The position numbers and the translations under genes are program-made. From NCBI RefSeq assembly GCF_037975245.1, contig NC_092578.1, forward strand, positions 13,934,321 to 13,998,320: a stretch of 64,000 nt of DNA, read 5' to 3'. This document shows, piece by piece, positions 44,219 through 56,100 of this stretch; within the stretch, counting starts at the first letter, position 1; each line of letters starts with the position of its first letter. The notes beneath the pieces were generated by a model. It was given only the letters and a program-made list of their open reading frames with translations, was not told where the DNA came from and searched no databases. Origin of the DNA: Apostichopus japonicus. Taxonomy: Eukaryota > Echinodermata > Holothuroidea > Aspidochirotida > Stichopodidae.

Positions 44219-45022
44219 TTATGCCTTTCGTGGCTGAGGCAATTTCCTCTTTCTTATAGTTACGGAGTAACAGTTTCTCTGTGAACGCATTCTTTTTCTG
44301 TAAGAAATCAGTCTCATTGTTACATAGACGTGCGTATCGTAAGACTTCCCCTTTAATGAAGCCTTTAAGAGTGGCAAGTGGGTGTGCAGAGTTTCTGTCG
44401 AGGTATTTAAGGTTTCCGTGGGTTTGGTGTAGACTTTGGTGTCTAATAACCCATTGGTTTCAAACCTTGGACCTTTGAAGATTTTCAAATCTAGGTATGT
44501 TACCTCGGTGTGTAATATTTCTACCGTAAACTTTAAGAAGCGGTGAATTGTTCAAGTTCCTGAGGTGAACCGTCGTAAAGCAATAGAATTTCATCTCTAT
44601 AGCGGAGCCATTTTAAGATTTTATTATCTGTCGGTAAAATCTGGTTTTCCATTCTCTGCATGACGATATCACAGATTTCCGGAGAGGCTTGGCTACCCAT
44701 GGCGCAACCGATCTTTTGTAGATAGAATTGGTTATTAAACTCGAAACAGTTTCTTGTTAAAAATAAGTTCAATTAGTTTGCGCATGGATATGGAAGATAT
44801 TTTATTTATTCCATATTCGCTTTTTTCCGCCTTTTCATAGACTTCTTGACATATATCTAATGCCTCCTCTTGGGGAGTATTGGTATACATGGCGACGACA
44901 TCGAGTGTAGCAAGTACTACTGCTTTTGGTAACGGAGTGGCTTCCACAATTTTCAGAATGTGATTTGTGTCTTTCACATAGATGCTTTGTTTTAATACAA
45001 TAGGAAGCAAGAAATAGTTCAC
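44219..45022 (-). pseudogene. Penelope-like reverse transcriptase remnant
   Basis: Three minus-strand fragments align in order. They are LATLDVVAMYTNTPQEEA (RT motif A region, in 45022-44735); YLQKIGCAMGSQASPEICD followed by LRYRDEILL, where the usual YxDD-type box is degraded (44772-44533); and KIFKGPRFETNGLLDTKVYT (44488-44219). Frame changes between them show inactivation. A downstream piece lies at 43030-43186. Confidence 0.78.
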
Positions 45023-46322
45023 AAATTCCGATATTTTTTCGGTCGGTATCCGTTTCCGCTTATTATCGGGCCCTCCCTTAAAAATACTTCAGGTTCTTGG
45101 CGACTACGTTGCGTTAGATAGTGTAAAACCGCCTACACCCCCCTTTCATTAATAAGTATATCATAATTATCTCATTGAATATATCTTGTTTTATGTATTT
45201 TCTTGGGGTGAATCTGGTGTCATAACTTTCGCGCAAAAGAAAAAACGAATCGATAATAGTGTATCCATTGTACATGCACTGTTGAGCGTTGTTAAATATG
45301 TGTCTATCGAGAAAAAATATGTGCACATAAAAGCGTGTATGCAACGTTTCTGGTTTTTCTAGTTTTTGGCGAAATGTTTCACCATTTTGCATCTAAGCAC
45401 TCACAATTAACCAAAAATTTCCAAGGGGAGGGGGACAACCCCTCCCCCGGGTAGATCCCTCCCCAGGACGCAGATCATTAAAGTGCTACCATCAGGATGT
45501 CGGCCCCCCCTTTCTCAAAATCCTGGATCCGCCCCTGTAGATGTCACTAACTGACCAGTAGGTCTTAGGGAACTGGTGATGTAGATGTCACTCACTGACC
45601 AGTAGGTCTTAGGGAACTGGTGATGTAGATGTCACTAACTGACCAGTAGGTCTTAGGGAACTGGTGATGTAGATGTCACTCACTGACCAGTAGGTCTTAG
45701 GGAACTGGTGATGTAGATATCACTAACTGACCAGTAGGTCTTAGGGAACTGGTGATGTAGATGTCACTAACTGACCAGTAGGTCTTAGGGAACTGGTGAT
45801 GTAGATGTCACTAACTGACCAGTAGGTCTTAGGTGATGTAGATGTCACTAACTGACCAGTAGGTCTTAGGGAACTGGTGATGTAGATGTCACTAACTGAC
45901 CAGTAGGTCTTAGGTGATGTAGATGTCACTAACTGACCAGTAGGTCTAAGGGAACTGGTGATGTAGATGTCACTAACTGACCAGTAGGTCTTAGGTGATG
46001 TAGATGTCACTAACTGACCAGTAGGTCTTAGGGAACTAGTGATGTAGATGTCACTAACTGACCAGTAGGTCTTAGGGAACTGGTGATGTAGATGTCACTA
46101 ACTGACCAGTAGGTCTAGGGAACTAATGGTGATGTAGATGTCACTAACTGACCAGTAGGTCTTAGGGAACTGATGGTGATGTAGATGTCACAAACTGACC
46201 AGTAGGTCTTAGGGAACTAATGGTGATGTAGATGTCACTAACTGACCAGTAGGTCTTAGGGAACTGGTGATGTAGATGTCACTAACTGACCAGTAGGTCT
46301 TAGGGAACTGGTGATGTAGATT

Positions 46323-46653
46323 TCTCTTAAGTACAAAGTACTAAGCACAAGTCAAAATTGCAAACTATGTAAAATTTTCGACTTATTCAAAAATAGTGAA
46401 ATAACATTAGACTATAGTCAAGCTACTGACTTCCTTTGTAGTATATAGAAGAAAAAAAGAAAAACAAAGTCAAAACCCAGAAATCTGCTCTTCATAACTT
46501 TTTTCTTTTCCACCATATTATTTTTTCATGTATATAATGTTGTTGTTGTTTAGAGATGCCTATCTTTAGAAGTGCACAAATGTGACTGAAAATGAAAACA
46601 AAATGAGTTTTGTTCTGGTTATTGGTGACGATTTAGGTTTGATCTGAACTTTT
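46323..46653. other. probable 3' UTR of the adhesion GPCR gene
   Basis: This stretch directly follows the minus-strand stop codon. No canonical polyadenylation signal was found on the minus strand within it. Confidence 0.35.
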
Positions 46654-47191
46654 TCAACCTTGAGTTGCAATCATCTGGATTGATTCCCCTCCGCCCGCTG
46701 TCGAGTCAGTCTGTTTGTCACTGCTGGTGGTTCCCCGCGGCGTGGTATTTGCCGGTGTGGTCGCTGCAGAGGAATTGCGAGGACCACCAGTTTTGTTGAC
46801 CGCTTGTGGACCACGAGAATCACTCGAACCGGAGAATAACTTCTCCCGCCAGAGGGTGACAATATCCTTATTCCTCAAGCAGAAGAAAAGAAACACGAAC
46901 AGGCCTTGCAGCGTGTTAAAGATGAGAAATAGAAGATTGAATATGAACTGAGCGCCCCCTATCGCCAGGAATCCAAACAGCCATGCGAGACCGAGCAGGA
47001 CCGAAATGGCTACCGCATTCTGGACTCGCTTCACCAGTTCGCTCCTCTTGTCATCTGCGATCATGGACTTACGTCTAAAGGCGAGTTGTCGGACGACAAG
47101 AGTGAACAAGACGAGGTTGTAGCACAACATTAGGCCGACGAGTAACAAGACACCGATGTAAAAGGTCAGCGTACCAGCTTGAGGAAAACAG
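46654..47191 (-). CDS. adhesion GPCR last exon: TM5-TM7 and tail
   Basis: Acceptor CCCGTTAG, entry phase 2. It begins with the second-loop Cys (CFPQAG) and contains AISVLLGLAWLFGFLAI and NTLQGLFVFLFFCLRN, hallmark family-B2 TM6 and TM7. Confidence 0.93.
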
Positions 47192-50100
47192 CTAACGGGA
47201 AGAAATGAAAGAAAACTAAATGAAATAGAAAAACTAGTCGATATTAACATATTGCATCATCCACAACAACATTAAATCTAGAAAAATTGCAGTACAAAAT
47301 GAATTTCTTAATTGTGAGATACGTAACGAATTACATATCTCACACTTAAGTTATCATTACATATCACTTGATTACGTAATTCATTACGTATCTCGCGATT
47401 ATGTAATTCATTACGTATCACGCGATAACGTAATTCGTTATGATCAAGCAATTGCGTAATTCATAACGTATCTCATGATTATGTAACAAATTGCGAATCT
47501 CAATTGATTACGTAATCTGAGATACATAATAAATGAACTGTAATGCTTAAAATTGAACATTAATAGCAGAGGTTAAGAACGTGAAAGCTGAGAGGATAAC
47601 AATTAATAAACAATCAGGAAATACGTAACGAGTGGATAAGACATTGACAAATAATAACATCTATAGACAAGGGCGGCGGAAGCACTTTTAATCTGGGGGG
47701 CACCAACGTTGAAGGGCACTTTGCAGAAATTCGATTGGACTGATGCAGCCTGATATTTAGTAGCCTTTATAACTCTTATTGTATTATCTTATTTGCGTAT
47801 ACACATCACTCCATCAACGCCACCCCCCCCCCCCTCAAGGAAACAATGCATACTAGCACTGCAATATCTAATGTGCAAATTGGGAAACAAGGAAAAAGAC
47901 AAAATGAGGTGAAATCATTATAAAGTCCAAGACCCTGCACACCCGATCGATACATGCATGAAAGCAAATGATATATGTCAAAATACTGAAAGAAAAATAA
48001 ATTTCTATGTGTTTTTCAATGGTTAAACTGATATTATTTGGATCATTATTATTGTAACAACTTTGCCAATAATTATAACCAATTTGGAAGGGTTATAACA
48101 CGGCAAATGATTGTATGTTATTGGCATGGGATGTAATAACCAACGCATACCTATATGATATGCACATGTACATGTTGAACGCGCGCGTAGCGCTCGAAAA
48201 ATTTTGGTAATATTTTTCGGGCAAGTTGTTACAGCCCCCCCTCCCCCCAAATCAAATTGGGCTCCTATGCCTGTGGTAGTAAACATTTAAAACTTCCTGA
48301 AATATTTCATTCGACGTGGGTTTCGATTTGTAAATTTTTTTTTTATTTAGAAATTTTTATGTAGAAAAAGGGCACATTTTTAACCTGAGGAAAAGTGGGG
48401 GGGGGGGCACGTGCCCCCTGTGCCCCCCGGTTCCGCCGCCCTTGTCTATAGAGAACATGATTATAACAAAAAACATTTAAAACAAAACAAACCAATGAAT
48501 TAAATTTGATTGACATAAATGTCCCATTTGAACTTTTTTTAGAATTTTCAAAATGATCAAATTTATAGACTCTTAAAGTAAAATAAAACAAAGTACGAAT
48601 GAATGTTTAGCTTACATGAATGGATTGGAGAGAAATAATTCTGTTTTATTGGGTGGGGGGTGGAGTTGGGTGTGGGGGGAGGGACAAACAGAAAGTGAAT
48701 ATCATGGTGAAGCAATGATCCTATACTAAAAAAAAAATACCAACATCAATGTAACATATCGTATCGTCTTTATTTGTCATGGTTTGCTAAAAGCTCTCCT
48801 CCTGAAAATGGTTTACGATTTATTTACAAAATATTGTTAAATTATCAACTTACTACTTCCCAGTATAATTGTTTGGTTTGAGAATAGCTGATACAATGAC
48901 AACTACCAGTGGTAGACCTGAAGTAAAAAGAAAATATTAAATAAATAAATAACAGAACCGTAAGATATCACCTCATCATGATGCCTTTGCACCAAACTTC
49001 CATGAGGTATGATTTACATCATTAATTGAAATTGCCACAAATTCATTTCATAAATAAGGCTTGGCTCGGCTCTAAAAGTGGTTATTCTGTGTACATTGTC
49101 AGATTCAAAAGCACCAGAGGTGCACTCTGTACAATCATGATACATGGTTAATGTCATCTCATTGACAGTTATATAAAGCCTATAATACACATTCACAAGA
49201 GTAGAATCACAGTGGCTCAGTGGTACAGACTATAGTTCTGTGACACAAAGGTCCAGGGTTCGAATCCTACCACCCACTGATGACTTCCATAATTATTAAA
49301 CCGGTCAGCAAGTGGAATTTTTCTGGTGTGTTTTTGGTCAATCTTTGTTATTTTGCTTAAAAAAAAAATTGGGGTGGTGGGACAAATCCAAATTTGCTGT
49401 TCTGACAACCAAACCAGTAAGACCTGGTTGTCCATGAGAAAATTAGAAAAAATCCTAAAAATTTGCCTTGAGCTTGAAAAATCATGCAAAAAATCACATG
49501 AAAATTTACTTTTTGACAAAAAAAAAAGGCTCCATTGTTATTAAGCATATATTCTTCACACCTAAAGGAAGCAATATTTTAAGGCAAATGATCCCAACAA
49601 AAAGTTGAAAATTTCACAAGTATAAAATCATAAAATTTCATATTACAAAACAGCGACATTTGTTATCTGTTCGAAAATCAATTGGTGTGTGCATTCAAAC
49701 AATATATATGTGTATAAATATATATAAATATATATATATGATTAATTACACAATTTATCAAAGGAGAGAAGGGTAACAGTTAGTTGGTTAACTCGATCCT
49801 CATACTAAAAAATTTATCAAGAGGGAAATAAAGCGAGCCAAGATTTTGGCATATCAGACAAGGAAATTAGGCAGAAATATTTACCCCAAGCAACTAATGA
49901 TGCTTTTCTCATGAAAAAATTAATCCCAGCATCAAACACTTTAACAAAGAGAAGGTACATGATCGTTGCCTCAACGCTCATCCAGGAGATGGAGGCGAGA
50001 CAGAAGTAGTGGATGAGGGCGCCAAATATGACGCAGCCGACGTCTAGGTTTGCTCGGTTGATCCCGATCAAGAAAGACAGGTAGAGTCCGAGGAGCGCAA

Positions 50101-53100
50101 AGCATAGATTTATCAAAACTTGCTGTGGCCGTTTGGATCGAAGTTTCCTGAAGAGAAACAAAGTTTAAATGGTGGTTGTCGGCAGAATTTAAATTTGAAA
50201 TGTCATATTACGGAACAAACTAACCACATTTGAGAACCAGTAATGTTGCTATAGCTAATATCATGGCTTTCAGAACAGGCCAAAACGTTCATGTTAATCT
50301 ATTAATTGTATCAATTCCAAATTAACTTGGTCAAAACATGCTTTTTTAACAGAGATCACCCTTGGATGTCATTCAACATCTTTTATCATTGACAAATGTT
50401 ATAATTAATCTATTGTAAACATGTCATTTAAGCTTGCAAGGCCATCAATTGTGATGTTTCCCTTATTTAGCTTTGTGTTGCATCTGAGAAACAGACCTAC
50501 TGGTCTGTGTATTAGACTCAGAGGTCCAGTCACTTTGATAAAATTCTTAAGAAATGTTCTGACAGTCACCCTTTAAGTTAAAATAGCAGATTAACCAGAA
50601 TTTGATATAAGGTCTCTTTGATTGTTTTAACACTAGATTGGAATAATTGACATGGTACTGATTATTAACCAGCATCAGATAAGACATGCAGTTGCCAACT
50701 GGTTTTTAATTTTCTAAAGAGATAACCAAAAGAGATTTCCACAACCCACAGCAATGCAGTTTAATATGCTGACAACAATTTCAGTTTCTACTTGGTCAAA
50801 CAACTTTTCAAGATAATTAAAGGGTGTGAAGACTCGCGCAAAAAGAAACGTCTAATGCCGGTAATCTGACCTAGTTTCGGATGAGGTGTAACAAAAGTGT
50901 TAGAAACTACCATGGATCCCAGAAATACACACACACAGCTTGCTACCGTCGGTAATTAGACACTAGTGTACAGTCAGTACATACAGCTGCGGTCAATACC
51001 CACAGCTCAGTGTAGAAACGATACAGCGATGGACATCTCAGGTCCAGCTAAAGATAACAAGGTATCACGTTTCATTACTGTCTGCATTTTGTAGCGACAC
51101 GAACAAAACGTCACTTGCAAGCAACGGAGAGTTAACTATTTCAGATGGCCGCACACGGTTTGGGGCGAGTCTTCAATGCCTTTAAGTCACCCAAGATTAG
51201 AACCTGGGCACAAAACCACACTACTTTAGGTAGTAACTGACATCCACTCTCAACCCTTCATGTGTAGTATCTGTTCTTTTGAATATAGTATCTTTACTCC
51301 CTAATTTTCTAAGGGACACATGATACACAACAGACAATGGTAACACAATCACAGCCTTGACACACAGGGTCAAACAAGAATGTATTTACTTTTTGTCAAG
51401 GAGTATATAGTAACATTTCTAATCAGGATATGAATGAGAGGGTGAAGAAGGGGGGGGGGGAATGGTAAAGGTAAGGGAAAAGGTCAAGGGTCACATAAGC
51501 TTACTTGATTGCCAGGAATGCTATCAAGGTGATGAGAAGAGCAACAATGGAGATCACACAACCTATGATACTCAGAACATCCAGGACAAGACTCTCTACA
51601 TCTCCTTGAATATCCTGTTATGAATAAACATTTAAATTTACATGAAGATTGGATACAGTATTTTTATTGGTCGATTAGTGCAATACTCAAGATTTCACTT
51701 GATGATTAAAAAAAAAAAAAAAGACTAGTCAGAAAACATAATTTATTAGGTTCTTTTTTTTCTCCATCCTTCTTTTCTATATATTTATTTTTGAAGATTT
51801 AGTCCTTGGTATGATGGACATTTCAAAACAAAAAGATTTTGATTTCCTCTAAGTCGTGGTACTTGGAGGGAGGCATTATTTTTGTGACTTCCTTGTATAG
51901 GAGGGTCAGAGGGTCTTCCCCCAGAGGGGAAAGTCAAAGTTTAGATGTCAAATGTATTTCTGTATTCTGAGATATATCTAGGGTATAAATTTGGTCTATA
52001 TTTAGGTGTAAACTCGAGGTTGTGCTCTAAATAATGAAGTTTGAAAAAAGATCCCTCGGCTGAAGGTTTTCACTTGACTGATGATGGAGATTGCTCACCC
52101 ACCCCCTCCCCCCTCACAAAGCCACATACCCCTTATCCCACCCATTCAACCCAAATACAAAACAAAAATAAAATAAAATAAATTACTGGGATCGTAATCA
52201 GCATTGTGGCAAACTGTCATACTGTCCCCTTGTAAGCTATCAACGTTCATACAATGGCGAACTGTCATACTGTCCCCTTGTATGCTATCAACGTTATTCT
52301 ATGGCAAATTGTCATACTGCCCCCTTGTAAGCTATCAACGTTCATACAATGGCGAACTGTCATACTGTCCCTTTGTATGCTATCAACGTTATTCTATGGC
52401 AAATTGTCATACTGCCCCCTTGTAAGCTATCAACGTTATACTATGGCAAACTGTCATAATGTTCCCTTGTAAGCTATCAATGTTCATACTATGGCAAACT
52501 GTCATACTGTCCACTTGTAAGCTATCACAGCCTCTACAGGAAGAGAACTACTAAATTAGCCTCACCACTAGTACGGCAAAGTTTGTCAGATGGCTACAAT
52601 GGCACTCAACGAGAGGATCACCGTTCTCACCCGGACCAGATACCAATTCGCATCCCTCCGAAGACCAGTCGCCGAAACCTCCAGCCAGAGAAAAATCCCA
52701 AAACACACACTGCCTGGTGCTGTCTGTAGTTGAGCCTTCAATCTGAAATATGTTCAAAACCAAATCGTCCCATCATTAAATTATTAAATTTCTTTTATTG
52801 CATTCTTCAGTAAATATAGTCCGCCGTTCTTGATTACTACTTTCTAATTACACAAAAAGAAATGATGTATTTTCGAGAAAAACATTTGAAGTGACAATGT
52901 TAAACTTTGAGAATTTGAGAAAAATGCTTCGTTCCAACATGATGTTTCTCGGAGATGTGAAAATTGGTCATGGTTTATTGTTATTAAAGTGGATTCTTAC
53001 CTGTACCCTAAAATGTGTATGAAATTAACAAGTTCTCTTGACAATGTTAATTAGAGAGGGAACATGTAGACTTAGCCAGTAATTTCAAAGTTAATGATAT

Positions 53101-56100
53101 CTAATAATTTTTCACTGAAGGATATAACAGTGCTATACATTATGTCCTATGGTTATGAATTACAGAGAGAATTCACAAAACGTTTGGACAAATTTGGGCA
53201 GAAACTTGATCTAAAGTATAATTTTCAGTAATACTTGGAAGGCATCAAAAACCTTGGTGAAATTCAAAAGCTGTTTCAAATGATCTTTCACATAGTTGCA
53301 ACGCCATTTACCCGTCTAACCGCCTAAGATATTTGGTTCTTTGATTTGTTTGAACTTTGACCTTTATCCTGTTGCAAGCTGAACAAACATATATTATTAA
53401 AAAAGAGTGAAAAAAAATCTCAGATGTCTCAATGTAATTTAAAATTATATTTAAAATTATTAAAATTATTTATTTAAAATATATTTAAAATTATTTATTT
53501 AAAATTATAAATAAAGATTCCTGAGAAAATTTCATAAAGAAGCTTGTAGATGAGAATTCCCAAAAGAAAGGAAGAAAAACTTGATATAAGAAAAAGAACA
53601 AAAATAATTTACGTCCTAATTCTCAAGAAGTTTGGAGATTACCAGACTATCTACTCACTGGCAGTAAATGAAACCTTGTAACGACTGGATCGTTCAAGTT
53701 TGTTATCTTCTGGCCTTCAATTGTTGCTGATACAATGAGAGTCTCAACTTCCTCATCCATCTGTGAACTGCCGCTGCTTATAAATAGATTACTGGTCCGG
53801 TAGATGACAAAAGTGAGAGGAACTGCATCCGATGGAGCTGCATTTGAGACAGACCAAGTAGTAATGTTCATGAAACTTGCAGATTCTTAAGTAATTTTAC
53901 ACAAGATAAAAGAAAACTGTTAGCAAACTGCTTTATCCACTAGAGAGCCTGTGTAGGAGAATGTACTGTAAAAGAAAGTTGGCCTGATGTTTCGATCCTA
54001 GCAGGATCTTCTTCAGAGGCTAAAAACTAGAGCACCAATGGTGCAGAAGCTCATACCTTTTAGAGCTTAAAAATGTAGGGCCCACAAAACTTTATGGCCC
54101 ACCAAATTTCAGGCCATTTTTCAGATTCCACCAATTTTGGGCCCATGAGGGATACCCCCCCCCCCTTCGTTAGCAGAATCCTGGCCACACCACTGGCTAT
54201 AATTCCTATTTTCCCCCTTTAAATCCTATTTTACCCACTCTCTCAAACAATACCACTGACCTACCCTATTAAACTTTCTCCCCTCTACCTGAGCAGACCT
54301 GAAGCATTCCTTGCCAAAATTTTGGCTGGCTGCCTATATACCTCAGGCTCAAAGACTTCTAAGAATCGGCAAGTGCTGATTGGTTATAGGGCTCTCATGC
54401 TTACAGTTCAACAGTTAATAACAACTCTCAGTCCTGCTTTAATTCCACTAACAGCCTCTGCAGAGCTTAACCACAAATGTAAACAAACACTGCAGAGACT
54501 GGGAGACAAATTAAAGGAGCTTTTGCAAAAGGTGAAGGCTCAAATTTTTTTAAACAATGGGGATTAATTGTAAATAATTAACTTTTGACCAAAAATTATT
54601 ATCCATCAAAATCTTGAGGAGATTGGGATATTTGAAAATATTACAAAGAATGACCCCCGATGACCCCCTAAATGACCTTTGACCTCAATTTTCCGAACAC
54701 CCCTTGTAACTCTCATCCCGAGGGATGTTGTGACCAAGTTTCATTATAACTGGCCATACACTGTACGAACAGGAGCAATTTGAAAATATAGGGCCGCGGC
54801 CTGGGCCACAAAAGACCCCTAGTTGATCTTTGATCTCAAATTCATGAACACCCTGAAGGTAAAACTTCCATAGTACTATCGTGACAAACCCTCAACATTG
54901 TACCATGGAATCTGTAGGAGAAGAAGCATTTTGCGTATTTCCACAAAATGGCCCATTACGGCCCACAGGTGACCTTTGACCACAAATTTCGGACCATCTC
55001 TGATGGCCCTATACCCAATGGTCCTTGTGTCCAAGTTTCATGAAATTCCATCAAACACTGTGCGAGTGGGAGGGGTTTTACCAATTGTGGACGGATAGAG
55101 TGATAGAGTGGTAGAAGCCGCACTGTAACAATAGCTCACACCAGCATGCTGGTATGAGCTAAAAAGGCTAATTTACACAAGGACGGAAAAAGTTTGCTGA
55201 AGACTTAAGAGGTTTAATCCAAAATCTGCGAAAGGAAATATTATCTGGTTACTGTTCCTGCCTTTTCTTCGCTTACAATTAACAGATTTAATGAAAGCTA
55301 TACAGCACATTCACTCCCATGAAAAATGCCCCTACCACCTTAATAGCTGCTCATAGAAAGTGCATGTTGTCGGTATAGTGAAATTCTTGTGATCAGACGT
55401 CTCTATGGTGACCATATAGGGAAATTATAATTATTGAAGTTTTCTCACCAAAACAAAATAACAACAACAAAAGAACCCCACATCCACTCAGTATTATAAT
55501 TTTCAATATTTTTAATAAATTCAAGTTTTTAATAAGTATTTTACGAGTACAATTATGTCTGAAGTTTTCAGCCAGCCCAAAACTCTGATCTTCTCAAGTT
55601 ACATGATAAAGCTAGCTCAATTAGCCTCCCTTTTTGGAGACCAACCAATTAGCCACTGCCATACGGAATAGACCAGTTCATCTTCAATATCAAGGGTTCT
55701 TCCACTTGAATGAGGCATCTTACCATACTGGATAGCATCTAGGAGACTAGTTGGCAGGGTGATAGAGGCCTTTACATCATCCAGTATGGATGGACCAGCA
55801 TCTTTGAAGACATTTATCAGGCTGTCATCCAAATCTTCCTGAATATTCCTCGTATTAGAATTGAAAAACGTCCCAAATGTGATTTCTGACAGAAAGGTAT
55901 TCTGATCTGCCGTGAAAGCCCTCACGGCGATATTGTCCCTGACTTCTGTGAAGTTCAAATCTTCTGCTTGTTGGTGTAAGTTTGTCAGCTGAGTTTCCAA
56001 AGCCTGAAGGATTCTGGAAGGAGCCTCGAAAGGTGTGCTTTCGTTGTATACATTCTCATCTAAGTCAAGAACATTATCTACAACTTCAATCACGTTTCTG

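Larger units (their letters stand above)
42684..45172 (-). mobile_element. Penelope-like retroelement (decayed, inverted terminal repeats)
   Basis: The 19-bp direct repeat AAGTATATCATAATTATCT at 42684-42702 and 45154-45172 flanks it. Inverted repeats of about 80 bp lie at 42703-42784 and 45068-45150. Minus-strand fragments of a Penelope-type reverse transcriptase and its C-terminal region lie inside, in several frames. A hammerhead-ribozyme-like motif lies at 42893-42948, 3' of the coding remnants. The element is interrupted by the hAT at 43195-44066. Confidence 0.75.
42392..45542. mobile_element. hAT-like element with 5-bp target duplication inside the minisatellite
   Basis: The ends are CAGGGGCGGATCCAGGGGGG at 42397 and CCTGGATCCGCCCCTG ending at 45537. 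The duplication is TAGAT on both sides. It resembles the element at 9753-11945. It hosts a Penelope-like element. Confidence 0.72.
42263..46322. repeat. 44-bp minisatellite, split by nested transposons
   Basis: The unit contains CTGACCAGTAGGTCTTAGGG. About three units lie at 42263-42396 and about 18 at 45543-46322. The register continues across the insertion at 42397-45537, so the array predates the transposon. Confidence 0.9.

Noticed and set aside
45741-46010. 89-residue frame with repeated SPKTYWSVSDIYITSS
   Set aside because: Artefact of the 44-bp minisatellite where unit-length variants happen to restore frame.
49205-49285. Functional tRNA gene
   Set aside because: A and B boxes are present, but acceptor and anticodon stems do not pair convincingly, so a SINE fragment is more likely.
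54322-54567. 81-residue frame beginning MAGCLYTSGSKTSKNRQVL
   Set aside because: It lies in a repeat-like intron stretch antisense to the GPCR gene, with no recognised domain or splice context.
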